Assembly: GCF_010015585.1 (NCBI RefSeq)
Contig: NW_022985070.1
Location: 186,001 to 250,000 of the forward strand
DNA length: 64,000 nt
Origin: Eremomyces bilateralis CBS 781.70
Lineage: Eukaryota > Ascomycota > Dothideomycetes > Eremomycetales > Eremomycetaceae
Direction of reading: 5' to 3'
A model generated the notes under the pieces. The model was given only the letters and a program-made list of their open reading frames with translations, searched no databases and had not been told where the DNA came from. Positions 21,835-34,336 of the stretch are shown here, piece after piece (position 1 is the first letter of the stretch; each line of letters begins with the position of its first letter). Both the position numbers and the translations under genes were made by a program.

Positions 21835-24800
21835 ATGTCTTCAACTACGAATGGAAGCGTGCTTCCGGATCCCACGGCGGATCTGAAGTGGTCTGATTTC
21901 AGAGGTGCTATTCAAGACATCTTCGCCGAAAATGCTGCCAAGTTCCCGGAGAGACTATGCGTGGTGGAGACGGCATCGAACACCTCGACGAGAAGAGAGT
22001 TCACGTATCAGCAGATTTTCCAAGCTTCCTGCCAATTAGCCCATAAGCTCGTGTCAGATGGCATTGAACGAGGGGATGTGGTTATGATCTTTGCGTACCG
22101 AGGCGTCGACCTCGTTGTTTGCATCATGGGAACCCTCATGGCAGGTGCAACATTCTCGGTCCTGGACCCTCTATATCCTCCTGATCGGCAACAGATCTAC
22201 CTTGAAGTATCCCGACCAAGAGCTCTGGTTACTATTGAACGGACCATAGACGAAGCTGGGCAGTTGTCGGATCTGGTCCGTACCTATGTGGACAACGAGC
22301 TCGAGCTCAAAACCGAGGTGCCTGCACTGAGGCTTCTAGATGACGGCACTTTGCTCGGTGGTAAAGTGAACGGGGCAGATTGCCTGGAACAATATACTTC
22401 AAGAAAGGCAGAGTACCCGGGGGTCGTTGTCGGTCCCGATTCGATCCCTACACTGAGCTTCACCTCAGGATCAGAAGGGAAGCCAAAGGGGGTCCAAGGC
22501 CGACATTTCTCTCTTGCTTACTACTTCGACTGGATGTCGGAGCAGTTCAATCTGACCGAGAATGATCGATTCACGATGCTCTCAGGTCCGTCCATCCCCT
22601 TCGCATGCACTTACTATTGACTGATATTTGTAGGCATCGCACATGATCCGATTCAGCGTGACATTTTCACCCCCCTGTTTCTCGGTGCTCGTATCGTGGT
22701 CCCAGCGAAAGAGGACATCGAATACGAGAAGCTGGCGGCATGGATGAATCGCGAGGAAACCACCGTGACTCATTTGACGCCAGCTATGGGACAGATCCTC
22801 ATCGGAGGGTCTAATGCTCAGCAATTCCCGTCACTGCATCATGCCTTCTTCGTAGGCGATATCCTGATCAAGCGAGACTGTAGAAGGTTGCAAGAGCTGG
22901 CTCCTAATGTCCACATTGTCAACCTTTTCGGCACGACGGAGACACAACGGGCGGTGAGCTTCTTTGAAATCCCAAGCCGAAACGCAGATCCGAAATATCT
23001 CGACACACTCGGTGACGTCATCCCTGTTGGGCAAGGCATGAAAGATGTCCAACTGCTCATTGTCGATCGAGAGAACAAAGACCGCCTCTGCGATGTTGGT
23101 GAGACGGGGGAGATCTATGTCCGCGCTGGCGGATTAGCCGAAGGGTATCTCGGACTCGAAGATCTGACCAAGCAAAAGTTCGTTGACAATTGGTTTGTGG
23201 ATCCGAAGAAGTGGGTTGTCGAAGATGAAGAACGAGTCAAAGCATTGAGTCAGCCGGAACCCTGGAGACAATTCTACAAGGGGCCACGAGATCGAATGTA
23301 TAAATCAGGAGATCTGGGAAGGCGACGAGCTGATGGCAACGTGGAATGCACGGGGCGAGCGGACAATCAAATTAAGATCCGAGGGTTCCGAATTGAGCTG
23401 GGTGAAATTGATGCTCACGTCACATCTCATCCGCTTGTGCGCGAAAATGTCACCCTCCTACGAAGGGATCCGAACGAAGAGCCGCAACTCGTCAGCTACA
23501 TTGTCCCCGACATGAAACGATGGGAGGCCTGGGCGAAGGAGCAAGACAAAGGCCGCAGCCTGGAAGTTCAGGCGAGCGAAGATAGCATGGTCGACCGGCT
23601 CCGGCGCTTCCGACAACTGCGAGACGATGTTCGAGATCATTTGAAGACCAAGCTCCCCGTATACGCCGTCCCGACAGTCATCGTCCCTCTCTACCGCATG
23701 CCGCTGAATCCGAACGGAAAGATCGACAGGCCCGCCCTCCCGTTCCCCGAGCCCCACGAACTAGCCCATTCCATGCCGAGGAGGACATCCCACACCACGG
23801 CCGCCATGTCGACGACGGAAAGGACTCTTGCGAAGATCTGGAGCCAGGCGCTGCGCACGCCTGTGAACGTCATCGGACCGGAGAGTGACTTCGCCGACTT
23901 GGGTGGACACAGCAACCTGGGGCAGCAAATGCTCTGGCGGGTCCGAAAGGAATGGTCGGTCGACCTTCGTTTACCCGCTATATTCCAGTTCCCTACCCTT
24001 CGTGGTCTCGCCGGGGAAATCGACCGAGCTTTGGATCCAGTTGGTCTGCGACTAGATACGGCGGAGAGTCCTAGCGGACCGGGCTCGCAAGATATCGACT
24101 ACGCTGCGGATGCGGAGGAGTTGAAGTCCGGCTTGCCTAAGAAGTTCGAGACCGCGCAATTGGATCTCACGAAGCCGCAGACAGTCCTCCTCACCGGTGC
24201 AACGGGATTCCTCGGCGCGTTCCTCCTGGGCGATCTCCTGCAACGGAAGAATATCGAGAAGGTCATCTGCCACGTCCGAGCCAAGAGCGAACACATCGGA
24301 CAGTCCCGAGTGATCGAGAACTGCCGAGTCTACGGACTCTGGCAAGAAGATTGGTCCTCCCGAATCGAATGCGTCACCGGCGACCTCGCCGCTCCCAACC
24401 TCGGCATCTCTCCCGACAAATGGACCCAACTCGCCGACCAAGTCGATATCATCATCCACAACGGCGCCCGCGTCCACTGGGTCATCGGCTACTCCAACCT
24501 CAAGCCCCCCAACGTCCTCAGCACCGTCTCCCTCCTCCAGCTCTGCGCCACCGCCAAACCCAAGCACCTAGGCTTTGTCAGCTCCACCAGCGTCCTCGAC
24601 ACCGACTACTACATCGGCCTCTCCGACGGCATCCTCTCCGCGGGCGGCCGCGGCGTCGCCGAGAAAGACGAGCTCCACGGCTCCAAGCGCCGCCTCACTA
24701 CCGGTTACGGCCAGAGCAAGTGGGCCAGCGAGTGCCTCATCCGCGAGGCCGGGCGGCGCGGGCTCGCCGGCTGCATCATCCGCCCAGGTTACGTCACCGG

Positions 24801-25437
24801 GCACCCGACGTCCGGGATGACCATCACCGACGACTTCTTGGTGCGCTTGCTGAAGGGGTGCGTGCAGGTGGCGTGTCGGCCGCATATCGAGAACACGATC
24901 AACCAAGTGCCGGTGACGCACGTCGCGCGGGTGGCGGTCGCCGCAACGATGAACCCGCCGGTTGCGCCGCTGGGCGTGGCGCAGGTCACGAGCCATCCGC
25001 GGTTGCGGTTCGACGAGTTCGTGGGCGCGTTGGAGACGTATGGATATGTGGTGCCGGAGGTGGCGTACGAGGAGTGGCGGACGGCGGTGCAGGGGTACGT
25101 GGAGGGGGCGGAGGCGGCGGAGGAGTTCGCGTTATTGCCGTTGTTGGATATGGTGACGTCGGATATGCCTGAGGGGACGAAGGCGCCGGAGTTGGACGAT
25201 ACGAATGCGGAACGGGCGCTGAGGGCGGATGAGAGGTGGACAGGGGAGGATTGGTCGAAGGGGGGGGCAGTGACGGTGGAGACTGTGGGGGTGTATCTCG
25301 CGTATTTGGTCGCGATCGGGTTCATGCCGGCGCCGAGTGAGAGTGGGAGGGCGTTGCCGAGAATCGCGTTGACGAAGGAGCAGAAGGAGGGGTTGGCGAG
25401 GGCGGGTGGGAGAGGTACGAAACCGCAACCACTCTAA
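21835..25437 (+). CDS. L-2-aminoadipate reductase (LYS2-type), N-terminally short
   Basis: Two exons, join(21835..22585,22634..25437), 1184 residues; the 48-nt intron has an unusual GTCCGT donor. The adenylation domain carries LSFTSGSEGKPKGV, LFGTTETQRAV and YKSGDLGRRRADGNV. A carrier domain has the phosphopantetheine Ser677 in DLGGHSNLG. The thioester-reductase domain has its NADPH loop TGATGFLG at 771-778 and YGQSKWASE with Tyr942/Lys946. This is the LYS2 layout: activation, tethering and reduction of alpha-aminoadipate to the semialdehyde in fungal lysine synthesis. It needs a LYS5-type phosphopantetheinyl transferase. Known fungal LYS2 proteins are about 1400 residues, with roughly 200 more before the adenylation domain; here that part is absent. 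It may be the housekeeping enzyme with a short N-terminus or a paralogue. Confidence 0.88.
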
Positions 25438-25674
25438 TACTGGTTCAAGACAAAAGTTCGTTCTTTTCTGGAGGCGAATGGTGGATTTATTAGACGTTAT
25501 TACAATATATACATCGCTAGTCATACAATTTGACCGCTCTTAGATGAAACCGAACTCCAAAGCAACAAAAACTTTTCATCACTTCGTAATGACTAGCCAA
25601 GTCAATGCTATCAGTCTAGTAGCACGTGGCTTTGCCCCTGGGTGCTTCTCACCGTCATCCCTGGTCCACCAACC

Positions 25675-28095
25675 TCAAAAATTTAAATCCGGAGCCAACC
25701 TCCCTCTCAAATCCTTCTTAATCTCCTCTGCCCCCATCGTCAAAAACTTCCGATCCCTCAACGGATTCGCCGCGACTCTCAAGCTCACCAACGCCTCCAT
25801 CAACCCCACCTCCTCGTCAATAACCCGCAGATCATTCCCGGTGAAGTCCGCGCTCTTCAGCCGTGCCAGCGCCGTGAACCCGCGCGGCAACTCCGTGAGC
25901 TTGTTATCTTCGGCCAGCAGCGCCGTGAGCTGCGGGCAGGCGGCGAGGTCAGGGAGGGCGGTGATGCGGTTGACGGAGAAGTCGAGGGTGGCGAGGGAGG
26001 GAAGGGCGAGGGTTGGGAGGGGAGTGAGGGAGGTGAGGGAGTTGCAGGAGACGACGAGGCGCTCGAGGCGAGGGTGGCCGGGGACGGAGGGGGGGAAGAG
26101 GGTTCCGGCGAGGGAGTTCTTGGTGGCGAGGAGGTCCCGGAGGGGGCAGGATTGGAGGATGGAGAGGGAGAGGGAGGTGAGTTTGTTTTGGGAGACGTCG
26201 AGGATGCGGAGGTGGGTGAGAGATTGCATGGAGTCGGGGAGGGCGGTGAGTTTGTTTCCGCTTAGGTCAAGGGTCTTCAGCGCATGGAGCTGGCCGATTG
26301 ATTCCGGCAGTGTGCCGGACAGGGAGCATTCTGAGAGTTTGAGATCTCGGAGCGGCTTAATTTGGGAGATGACTTCGAAGACGTTGTCGTCCAAATTATT
26401 TCGCGTCTTCACAAAAGAATTAGCGTGTGTTCGATCGATTTAGGATCGTTGACTAGAGGTAGCACTTACTAGATTAAGCGACGTGAGTCTCTCCAACCGC
26501 CGCAGTCCCATCGGCAACGTCCGCAACAGATTCCCATGCAGATCCAACACTTCTATCCCCCCGAATTGAGGCAGATCGACCTCCTCGTTATTGTCGACAT
26601 TCGCCATATCAACATCCGGAAACAGCTCGTCGGGGATGGCTTTCAGATCGTTATCCGCCACGTTGAACCGCGTCAGGTCCACCGCCTCACCCCAGGGAAC
26701 GCTGCTGTCCGCATTGGCCTCGAAATCGTACATCTTCAACACTTCCGGCGGGAACTCCTGCAGGCCCATGGCGATCAGGTTTAAGCGGCCATCCGTGCGA
26801 GCCATGTCGATGCGCCGTTTCAACAATGAGGTGCCGAGTTTCGGGAGCTGGTTGAACGGATCCGATTGCGCGTCCGTAGAGTACCCGGATGCTACGGTCT
26901 TGCTTCCTTGGGTCGACGCTACATCTGACTTCCGCGCCGCCTTTGCCTTCCGGATCTGATCCCTGAGCGCCGCGGACGACTTCGAGGTCTTGTCCGGGGT
27001 GTTCGAGGCGATGTTCTTGGTTGCGGAGAGCTTCGGTACCGGTGGGATTGCGTTGTCTGTCGGTGGGTTGAACATCTCGCTGATTGCGGGACGCGGCTTC
27101 CGCGGGGTCGCACTCATACTCTTACTGCCGTTCAGGATGGGCGGACGTCGAGAAGTAGACGCTCCCGCCCTGTTCGCTGGCAAAGGCGACCCGGTGGGAT
27201 AGTTCAGTTCGGTTCGAGCTGCGGGTCGTATACCCCCTCGCAAAACAGCGGTGTTGAACTTCGTTGTTGGTGTCGTGTTCGTGCTCTTGGCAGCCCTAGT
27301 GGGAAAGTCCAGTTCAGTTCGTGTCGCGGATCTCAACCCTCCTTTCAAAACGGCGGTGTTGAATTTGGCCGTCGGTGTTGTATGCGCACTCTGGACGGTT
27401 CTGGTGCTGAAATTCAATTCGGTTCGCGCAGCGGGTCTCAACCCTCCTTGCAAAACCGCCGTGTTGAACTTCGTTGGGGTGGCATGTGTGCTCCCGGCTG
27501 CCGCTACTCTCGGGCGAAGAGTTTCATCGCTGGTCCCTGGTCGAGATGTCGTCCTTGACGCAGAAGATCCTGGACGCGGAACGGCTAGACTCCCAGCGGG
27601 ATCAAAGAAATTGGACTTCCTCCTACGAATGGGGGATGGGGGGATCAGGGCTAGACTTTCGATGGTGCGGTCAGACAGCGACGGGCGAGGCTTTCGTGCA
27701 GGCCCAGCGGCCTTGTCGGACGGGTTCGTGTGCACGGGAGACCTCTGCGGAGAATAGGTGGAAGTTGGGCTCCTGGAGGAATTGGACCCATCAGATCTCC
27801 TGAGGGGGGCTACAGTTGGATTTCCTTGCTCTTCCTTGGACCGTACTGCACTAGCAGCGGTCGATCTAAGATACCCGGCGGTCTTTGGTTGGTGAGAGGA
27901 TGACTTTAAGAATAGGGGTGGTGGTCGTTCCATTGAAGGTTGTGGTCTTGGTGGATTGACAGCCGGTTGACCGTTCGGATGGGATCCTTGACCAGTCCCA
28001 GGTCGAGTGAACGTCTTTGGAACGGGCAAGCGAGATAGGCGAGGAATTGCAGAAGCCCTTGCAGGGACGGGGGTTGGAAGTGAGGGATTATCCAT
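25675..28095 (-). CDS. leucine-rich-repeat protein (LRRC40-like)
   Basis: Two exons, complement(join(25675..26406,26470..28095)), 785 residues; the 63-nt intron lies between whole codons inside the LRR region (LTSLNL, then TRNNLDD). The first 430 residues are Pro/Ser/Arg-rich and disordered and contain three 35-residue tandem repeats (FNTAVLxGGLRPAARTEL core). From about residue 450 on there are roughly ten leucine-rich repeats of the LxxLxLxxNxL type, for example LKTLDLSGNKLTALPDSM and LATLDFSVNRITALPDL. LRR solenoids are protein-binding scaffolds; the partner and cell location are unknown. Members of this fungal family resemble animal LRRC40 in the LRR part. Confidence 0.82.
27205..27505 (-). 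repeat. three in-frame tandem repeats of 105 bp
   Basis: Three copies with exact 105-bp spacing (landmark RTEL codons at 27205, 27310 and 27415) encode 35-residue units centred on KFNTAVL and ARTEL in the disordered N-terminal half of the LRR protein. Copies differ at many bases but keep frame and core residues, so the duplication is not very recent and the core may be functional. Confidence 0.8.
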
Positions 28096-28757
28096 ATTTA
28101 CGATTCGTTAAGGGTTCAATGACGGTTATAGGATGTTTGTTGTTGATACTAAGGGCTGAACCATTCAAGACAGCCCAGAATGAATAGGGCTGCTTCAAGG
28201 CATAAAATGATATAAGAACGAAGACTTGCCTTGCCTGAAATATCCGGATGTTTATCGTCGGGGTTGATCTGACGATCGTGGTGGAGTGATGATCACGAAG
28301 AACGTCGGATAGGAGACAGGCCGGGGGGAGTCAGGCAGCCAGGCAGTCAGGCACGCATTTGGTTACGGCGGAAACGGCGCTAATCCCCAAACGGCTTGGC
28401 GGAAACACCAAGCGCGCCTTCCCCGCCCAGCCTCCAGCTTCCGCCCCGGCCACCCACTCGAAACATTCCCCAGTCAGGCAGGCACCACCCAACGCCGGCG
28501 CACCACCTGACGCCGCGTCAACCTTCGTTGGACAATTGACTCCAAATCCCACCCACCTTCTCCTCACTCACTCTATATACTCCATACTCTATACTGCATA
28601 CTCCCGCGCATCTCGGCCTTTGGATATTGTCGCATACCTTGGTTATTGTTTATCGTCCTGATCTCTTGCGCGATTTCCAACTCGAGCACCAATTGCGACC
28701 CCACCCACTATCTCCCAATTCCGAATCCAGGTACCGTCGTTATCTGCGCATCCAACC
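28096..28757. other. divergent promoter region
   Basis: 662 bp between the LRR-protein start (minus) and the coiled-coil gene (plus). It has pyrimidine-rich tracts and short TATATA-like runs near 28572. No separate gene is supported. Confidence 0.5.
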
Positions 28758-30326
28758 ATGGTCTCAACTTCTCCCCCCGACCCGCCTGCGTCCCAGGAAA
28801 GCATCGTCACAGAGTCGGACCTGGGTGAGCCTCTATCGCAACAATCGACATCCTCCAAACTCGATGTCGCGACATTAACCGCGACGTCTCCGCCGCCGAC
28901 GTCGCGAGGGAAGAGAGCGAAGTTCGCGTCGCCCGCTCCGTTCGGGTACTCATTTACGCCTCCTCCGTCTTCTCAAATTGCTCCACCACCCCGAAGAACA
29001 CTGCAAAGGGCATCGTCGAGCGCTACTTCTCAGTTATCGTCTCCTCCGCCCACTATCAAGCCGATGGATGCTCAAGTCGCATCCGACCAGACGCCAACAG
29101 CCGACGATATTGATGCGCTTCCTACCGCCGACTTGCGCGTACTGGCAAAGAACCTATCAGGCAGCCTACGCGAATCACGGACGACCGCAGCGCATTACAA
29201 GCTGCAGTACAACATGCTCTGTCTCGACAGCTCTGAAATCTCGAACCGTATGGCCGTCGAACTAGCCATGGTTCAACGCGAGGTCGACGTGCTGCAAGAA
29301 GCCGAAGAACGGCGTCGCGAAGAAAGCACAAGTCCCCAGCAAGCCCAAAAGTCGTCCGCCGCCACCGTCGCGCTCGTCGATGAGATGACCCAGCAATGCA
29401 CCGTCCTGCGAAATGAGAACGTCGAGCTCCGCGAGCTCCTCAACCAAGAGCGCAAACAGTGCGAGGGCTTCGAGACGCGGACGGCCAGTCTTCAAGAAGA
29501 AAACGACCGACTCCGCACCCGCATCAAGAAGAACCGCGAACACATAAACGGCCTCCTCGACTCCATGAAAGACCACCCCACCTCCTTCTCCGTCTCCACT
29601 ACCCCGCACGATCACCGCTCCACCCCTCGCAACCATCCCCGCCACTCTACCCCCCTCCGCCCCTCCCAAGGCCAACCCTTCGAAGCCCTCCTTCTTGCCG
29701 ACAAAATGCTCTCCCAAGAAACCACCACCACCACCGCCCCCTCCACCCCCCACCGCCGGCCCCCTGCCCACCACCGCGCCTCCCAATCCCTCTCCTCTCT
29801 CCCCTCCCCCCGCCGCGCCCCCCTCCCCCTCCTCCACACCCCTCCCAACCCCTCCTTCCGCCCCGTCTCCCTCGCCCCGCAATCCGCCCCCGAGCGCGCC
29901 TACCGCCGTCGCGCCGGCAGCAGCGACTCGACCATCAGCGCTTCAAGCGACTGCATCGCGGGCGCGACCGACGGCGACGAGGTGCCGGAGTCGCAGGCGT
30001 CGCGCGCGGCGACGAGCATGCTGCGACGGACGCCGGTGCAGTCATTTTCCCGTTCTGCAAAGCTCCCCGGCGTCTCGGGATCCGCAGTGGCGTTCCCATC
30101 GGAGCCCCACCCCGCATCCGGATTGGGGTCGCGCACGTCGGTGTCGCAGCCGTTGGTGCAGGCGAAGTTGTTCGGGCATGTGAAGAAGCCGCGGGGCGAC
30201 GGGGGGTATGGCGGGAAGCGGAAGTTCTACGACTCGGTCCATGAGGCGGCGGAAGGGGCGAGTAAGCGGAGTAGGGGGGATGGGGTGGGGTTGGGGATTG
30301 GGCTTGCTAGGACGCCGCAGGTGTAG
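28758..30326 (+). CDS. coiled-coil protein, conserved, unknown function
   Basis: Single exon, 522 residues. The N-terminal 120 residues are Ser/Pro-rich. A conserved-looking helix DIDALPTADLRVLAKNL starts a long coiled coil (about residues 118-275) with LRNENVELRELLNQE and LQEENDRLRTRIKKNREHIN. The C-terminal half is low-complexity Pro/Ser/Thr/Arg with basic KKPRGD and SKRSRGD patches, possible nuclear-localisation signals. I recognise no domain. The layout (disordered, coiled coil, basic tail) would suit a spindle, septum or nuclear structural protein, but this is guesswork. Codon use at 29.6-29.9 kb is extremely C-rich because of Pro runs. Confidence 0.7.
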   Translation: MVSTSPPDPPASQESIVTESDLGEPLSQQSTSSKLDVATLTATSPPPTSRGKRAKFASPAPFGYSFTPPPSSQIAPPPRRTLQRASSSATSQLSSPPPTIKPMDAQVASDQTPTADDIDALPTADLRVLAKNLSGSLRESRTTAAHYKLQYNMLCLDSSEISNRMAVELAMVQREVDVLQEAEERRREESTSPQQAQKSSAATVALVDEMTQQCTVLRNENVELRELLNQERKQCEGFETRTASLQEENDRLRTRIKKNREHINGLLDSMKDHPTSFSVSTTPHDHRSTPRNHPRHSTPLRPSQGQPFEALLLADKMLSQETTTTTAPSTPHRRPPAHHRASQSLSSLPSPRRAPLPLLHTPPNPSFRPVSLAPQSAPERAYRRRAGSSDSTISASSDCIAGATDGDEVPESQASRAATSMLRRTPVQSFSRSAKLPGVSGSAVAFPSEPHPASGLGSRTSVSQPLVQAKLFGHVKKPRGDGGYGGKRKFYDSVHEAAEGASKRSRGDGVGLGIGLARTPQV

Positions 30327-31298
30327 GACGTTGCTGGTGTATGCACGGCGGTACGGCGAGATCTGTTTGGCTTTCGTCTATGTGGGCTGTGGGATTGGGT
30401 TGGGTTATTTGGGCGATATTTATTCGGGTGGAGGGACAATGGCTTGAAGACATATGGACGATTTTATGAGAGATATGATTGTAATGGAAAGCAAGCTGGA
30501 TGATAGCGCCTGGAAGGGTAACCTGTGGCGTCGTGGTTTTCATGTATATAAATAAGGACACAGAGACATCTCTGGTGTTCCAATTCCACTATAGTAAGTG
30601 AACTGATTTATTATGGAATATACAGTATTTAGAATCCAGTACCTATCAAACAAAGGCAGCGTTGATTTATCCAGTGTCTGGCAAATACATGCAGGAGTAG
30701 TCCATCTAATTATTGTCTCATTGATCGATCATTGATATTCCCAAAGCCACCAGGTATCATCAACGTCACATTCTCATCACGTGCCGCCAGCTCAGCTCCC
30801 CTTTCACTTCGGACCGGAAAAAGTGACGTCCCGGCGCAGGTCCCGCTCGCTCCTTCCCCCCCCGTCCAGCCTGCAAGCCACAGCCTGCGCCACCATCATC
30901 ACCCCAGAACGCCCCCCCCAGAACGACGTCCAGTTCGATCCCAAGTCCCAACATCGAAACGTCGTCAACCCTCCACTCCACTACACTCCAATCCACCGCA
31001 TATCGATCCATCGCCGTCCACCGATCTCATCCGACCATCGCATACGATCCTCGATACAGCGAAGAAGTGGGAGATCCCAATCTCGCTGACTGTCTCCGTG
31101 TCCATATCTGTCTTCGACGACGCAACTGGTCAGCCTGAAAGACATATCAATCCCGTCGTCATCACGAACGCCAGGTCCCTTCGTTGTCGACAGCAGCACT
31201 TGACTGCTACTCCGTGACAACTTGACGACCTATCCGGTCCTGACTTGACTCCTCGAATCCCATATCTCTCCCGAAGCTCCCTTCCCCCATACTCCACC
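30327..31298. other. intergenic, Rab gene promoter and leader
   Basis: About 970 bp. The part near 30780-31290 is pyrimidine-rich, with open frames lacking any domain, and probably includes the leader of the Rab gene. Confidence 0.5.
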
Positions 31299-32119
31299 AT
31301 GGCAGGCACACGGAACTATGATTTCCTCGTACGTTCCCCCTCCCCTTTCCCCATCACCTCGCCTCCCCCGCCCAACCCTATCTAATTCCTCTCCCCTAGA
31401 TCAAACTCCTCCTCATTGGCGACTCAGGCGTCGGCAAATCCTGCTGCCTGCTGCGCTTCAGCGAGGACTCGTTCACGCCGTCCTTCATCACGACGATCGG
31501 CATCGACTTCAAGATCCGGACGATCGAGCTGGACGGGAAGCGAGTGAAGCTGCAGATCTGGGATACCGCGGGCCAGGAGCGGTTTCGTACCATCACGACG
31601 GCGTATTATCGGGGCGCCATGGGCATTTTGCTGGTGTATGATGTCACGGATGAGCGATCGTTTAACAGTGAGTGGCTGCCTCTCTTTCCTTTCGTCGGGT
31701 CGCTCGGGATATGTGGTGGAGATGTTGTATAGAATTATCCATCTCCCATATGCCTCTGCAGCCCACCCATCCACCCACCCACAACTAACCCCTCCCCACC
31801 AGACATCCGCACCTGGTTCTCCAACGTCGAACAACACGCCACCGAAGGCGTCAACAAGATCCTCATCGGCAATAAATGCGACTGGGAGGAGAAGCGCGCC
31901 GTGTCCACCGAGCAGGGCCAGGCCCTCGCCGACGAGCTCGGCATCCCCTTCCTCGAGGTCAGCGCCAAGAGCAATATCAACATCGAGAAGGCCTTCTACA
32001 GTTTGGCTACGGACATCAAGAAGCGCATCGTCGATACCCAGTCATCAGCGCCGCAGGCGCAGAATGTGGCGATTGGGGAGAAGCAGCAGGGGGGGGGGTT
32101 GGGGAAGAATTGTTGTTAG
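31299..32119 (+). CDS. srgA: Rab GTPase, Sec4/SrgA (Rab8) type
   Basis: Three exons, join(31299..31328,31400..31667,31803..32119), 204 residues; introns are 71 and 135 nt. All G-box motifs are intact: GDSGVGKS (17-24), the switch I region [21 protein letters not shown] (64-70), NKCD and SAK. It ends GGGLGKNCC, a double-Cys geranylgeranylation site. The switch I and following IRTIEL sequence place it with Sec4/Rab8 rather than Ypt1, so it should drive docking of post-Golgi secretory vesicles at the hyphal tip through the exocyst. The 10-codon first exon is typical of fungal Rab genes. Confidence 0.93.
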
Positions 32120-32990
32120 GGGAGGAGGGGCTGTGGAGGAGGGAGGTGGATGTTGGGGGGGTAATTACGGTGGGGTATGATACTGTTACCCAGGAAGGGA
32201 GATATCGCGGGGATACGAGAGCAGACATCTAGCCATTCTCGCGACCCGCTGTTTGACTACGACATAGACAGCGACGGTGTCTTTCGCCTCGCTACCACAC
32301 CCTCCCGTCTCTCGCGCCGATTCCGTTGTTTCTCATGCTGTCGACTGCTACTACACCAACACTTCCGGGTCCGGCGTCAAAGAGGTTTTTTCGCCTGACT
32401 TAATTTCATATTTTTCCCTGCATTGGTTCGGCACCCGGGATTTTTATTCACGTTTCCGAGGGTTTCACGCTGCTACTGATTCGCTTTTCATTCGTGTTTT
32501 TTCTTCTCTTTCTTCCGCTTTTGGTTTGCCGGGAAAGAGGCTGTTCTGTGCCAATTTGTGGAGGGATGGATGGATGTGCGAGGTTCGGGTTTCTTGTGCA
32601 TCCTTTTTGGGGGGTGGGGGGGTGCCATTCATAGGTTCGGGATTAGATAGGGGAGGGGAGGGTGTTGTGCATGTGGACATGTAGCATACTGCAACAGCTC
32701 GATTGATTGGCATCTTTGAGGCAATGAGACTAGATGAACGGTTCGCAGGTTGGGTTGAGAATATAGTAGTGGTGTCCTGGTGTTCGTGCTGGTGCTAATA
32801 TTTAAGGAATTGATTCAAGGAAGAGGTCTATCTTCCGAATGACCCATGCTGAGCTAAGAGGAAGGAGTAGAAATCCGAATCGGCCCCAGGGTACACCGTG
32901 TACACCCATAACTGCGAAACATCGTCAAGTAGCATTTCATCCGACATCGAAGCGTATAGCGCCATCCTCCAACTCCCCATCCCAACCCAT
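32120..32990. other. intergenic, convergent 3' ends
   Basis: 871 bp between the Rab stop and the stop of the minus-strand membrane-protein gene. No feature seen beyond short frames without domains. Confidence 0.5.
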
Positions 32991-34336
32991 TCATTTCTTA
33001 ACCCCTTGCACCTCCGCCCTCCTCACCATCGCCACCGCTGACCCCGTCCATTCCCCCCGCTCCTCCCCATCCTGCATCCAAAAATCAGACCTCCCCCACT
33101 CCTCCTCCCGTCCATCCGACCGCCCCCGGCCCCTCCTTGTTGGGTACCCATCCCCGCCGAAGCCTTTAAAGCGGTCGAGGAGGGGGCGGCACGCGGCGAG
33201 GCAGACGGCGGAGAGCCCGAGGCCGGGCTCGACGGCGCTCCAGATGGCGAGGTCGGTGGTGGCGTCTGGAGGGGTTAGTTGAGGTTCGTGGGGGGGGAAG
33301 GGGGCGTACAGAGGAAGTCGAGGGGTTGGTCGACGGAGGCGATGTATGGGATGCGGATGATGGCGGCGGTGCTCGCTCTGTTTCCGTGACGGAGAGTTAG
33401 AGAGATGTTCTAGTTGCGACCGCCTAAACCGGCGTTTTCTGGTCGTTGAGGTTGCTTACATGGCGCCAATGCCCATCAACACCCCCACGGCTATCTTCTT
33501 CTTCCGCCGCATCTGCAGATCCCACAGCATCGCCACCGGGAGCAGCGCGAATGCCCAGTCCGTAGCCGCGGCTATGCTGGCTTGCGCGTACCTGTTGATA
33601 GTCAGAGGGGTACACAGAGTAGGGGACGGGACTTAATGGAAGGAACATACGTCATGCCCTTGTTGATCCCGGCGTCTATACACGTCCCCTTCGCGCCCAT
33701 TAAATGGTTCCAGAAAAACGACGGCGGAAAACACGTGAAAATGGAGATGAACAGATAGGAGACGTTGAAGACGATCTGGATGGTCATGAGGGTATATATA
33801 AACTTGCGATGCACTGTTTGGGCACATCAGCGATGTTTCTCGTAGCGTGGAGGTGGGAATGCGTTAGTCTGCGTACCTTTTTTGACGGCAACGCGAAGGA
33901 GGAATGCAGCGAGTGCGAGGCGGAGGAAGGACGAGTTCAGTACGTAGAATATCTCGCTGAAGTACCAGTCCTGAGGACACGCATATCAGTGCCAGTCGGC
34001 TTCCTCGTCAGCAACGACAAGCATACCTTCAGTCCTTCCCGGATCTGGTCTCTCGATAAATCGGCATGGTGCCGCCCACCACCATGCCCTACGCTATCCA
34101 GCCCGAATCCGCAAAACAAGGTATAGAGGACCTGGAGAGATCACATCGGTTCAATCATCCCCTCGCACTAAGGATGAGTGAGTGGGACCTACCAGAGTCG
34201 CGACAGCAAGCCAGTCATCCAGGGCGAATAATCGGACAATGCGTAGGCGGACATAGCATCGGAGGCTGACGCTGATCCAGGTGAGGGCTAGGAAAGTAGT
34301 GAATATGACGACGACTTGAGGGCCGCGGTCTTCCAT
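32991..34336 (-). CDS. seven-TM rhodopsin-like (Pth11-related) membrane protein
   Basis: Seven exons, complement(join(32991..33265,33310..33377,33460..33591,33651..33813,33877..33970,34027..34131,34193..34336)), 326 residues; six introns of 44-82 nt all keep phase. The topology is the fungal rhodopsin domain. TM1 is VVVIFTTFLALTWISVSL, followed by the conserved ALDDWLAV. Then come VLYTLFCGFGLD, WYFSEIFYVLNSSFLRLALAAFLLRV, IYTLMTIQIVFNVSYLFISI, the signature ATDWAFALLPVAMLWDLQM with a basic RRKKK loop, and TTDLAIWSAVEPGLGLSAVCLAACRPLL, with a charged cytosolic tail. Some relatives (Pth11) sense surface cues, but most have unknown ligands. No CFEM domain is present. Confidence 0.87.
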
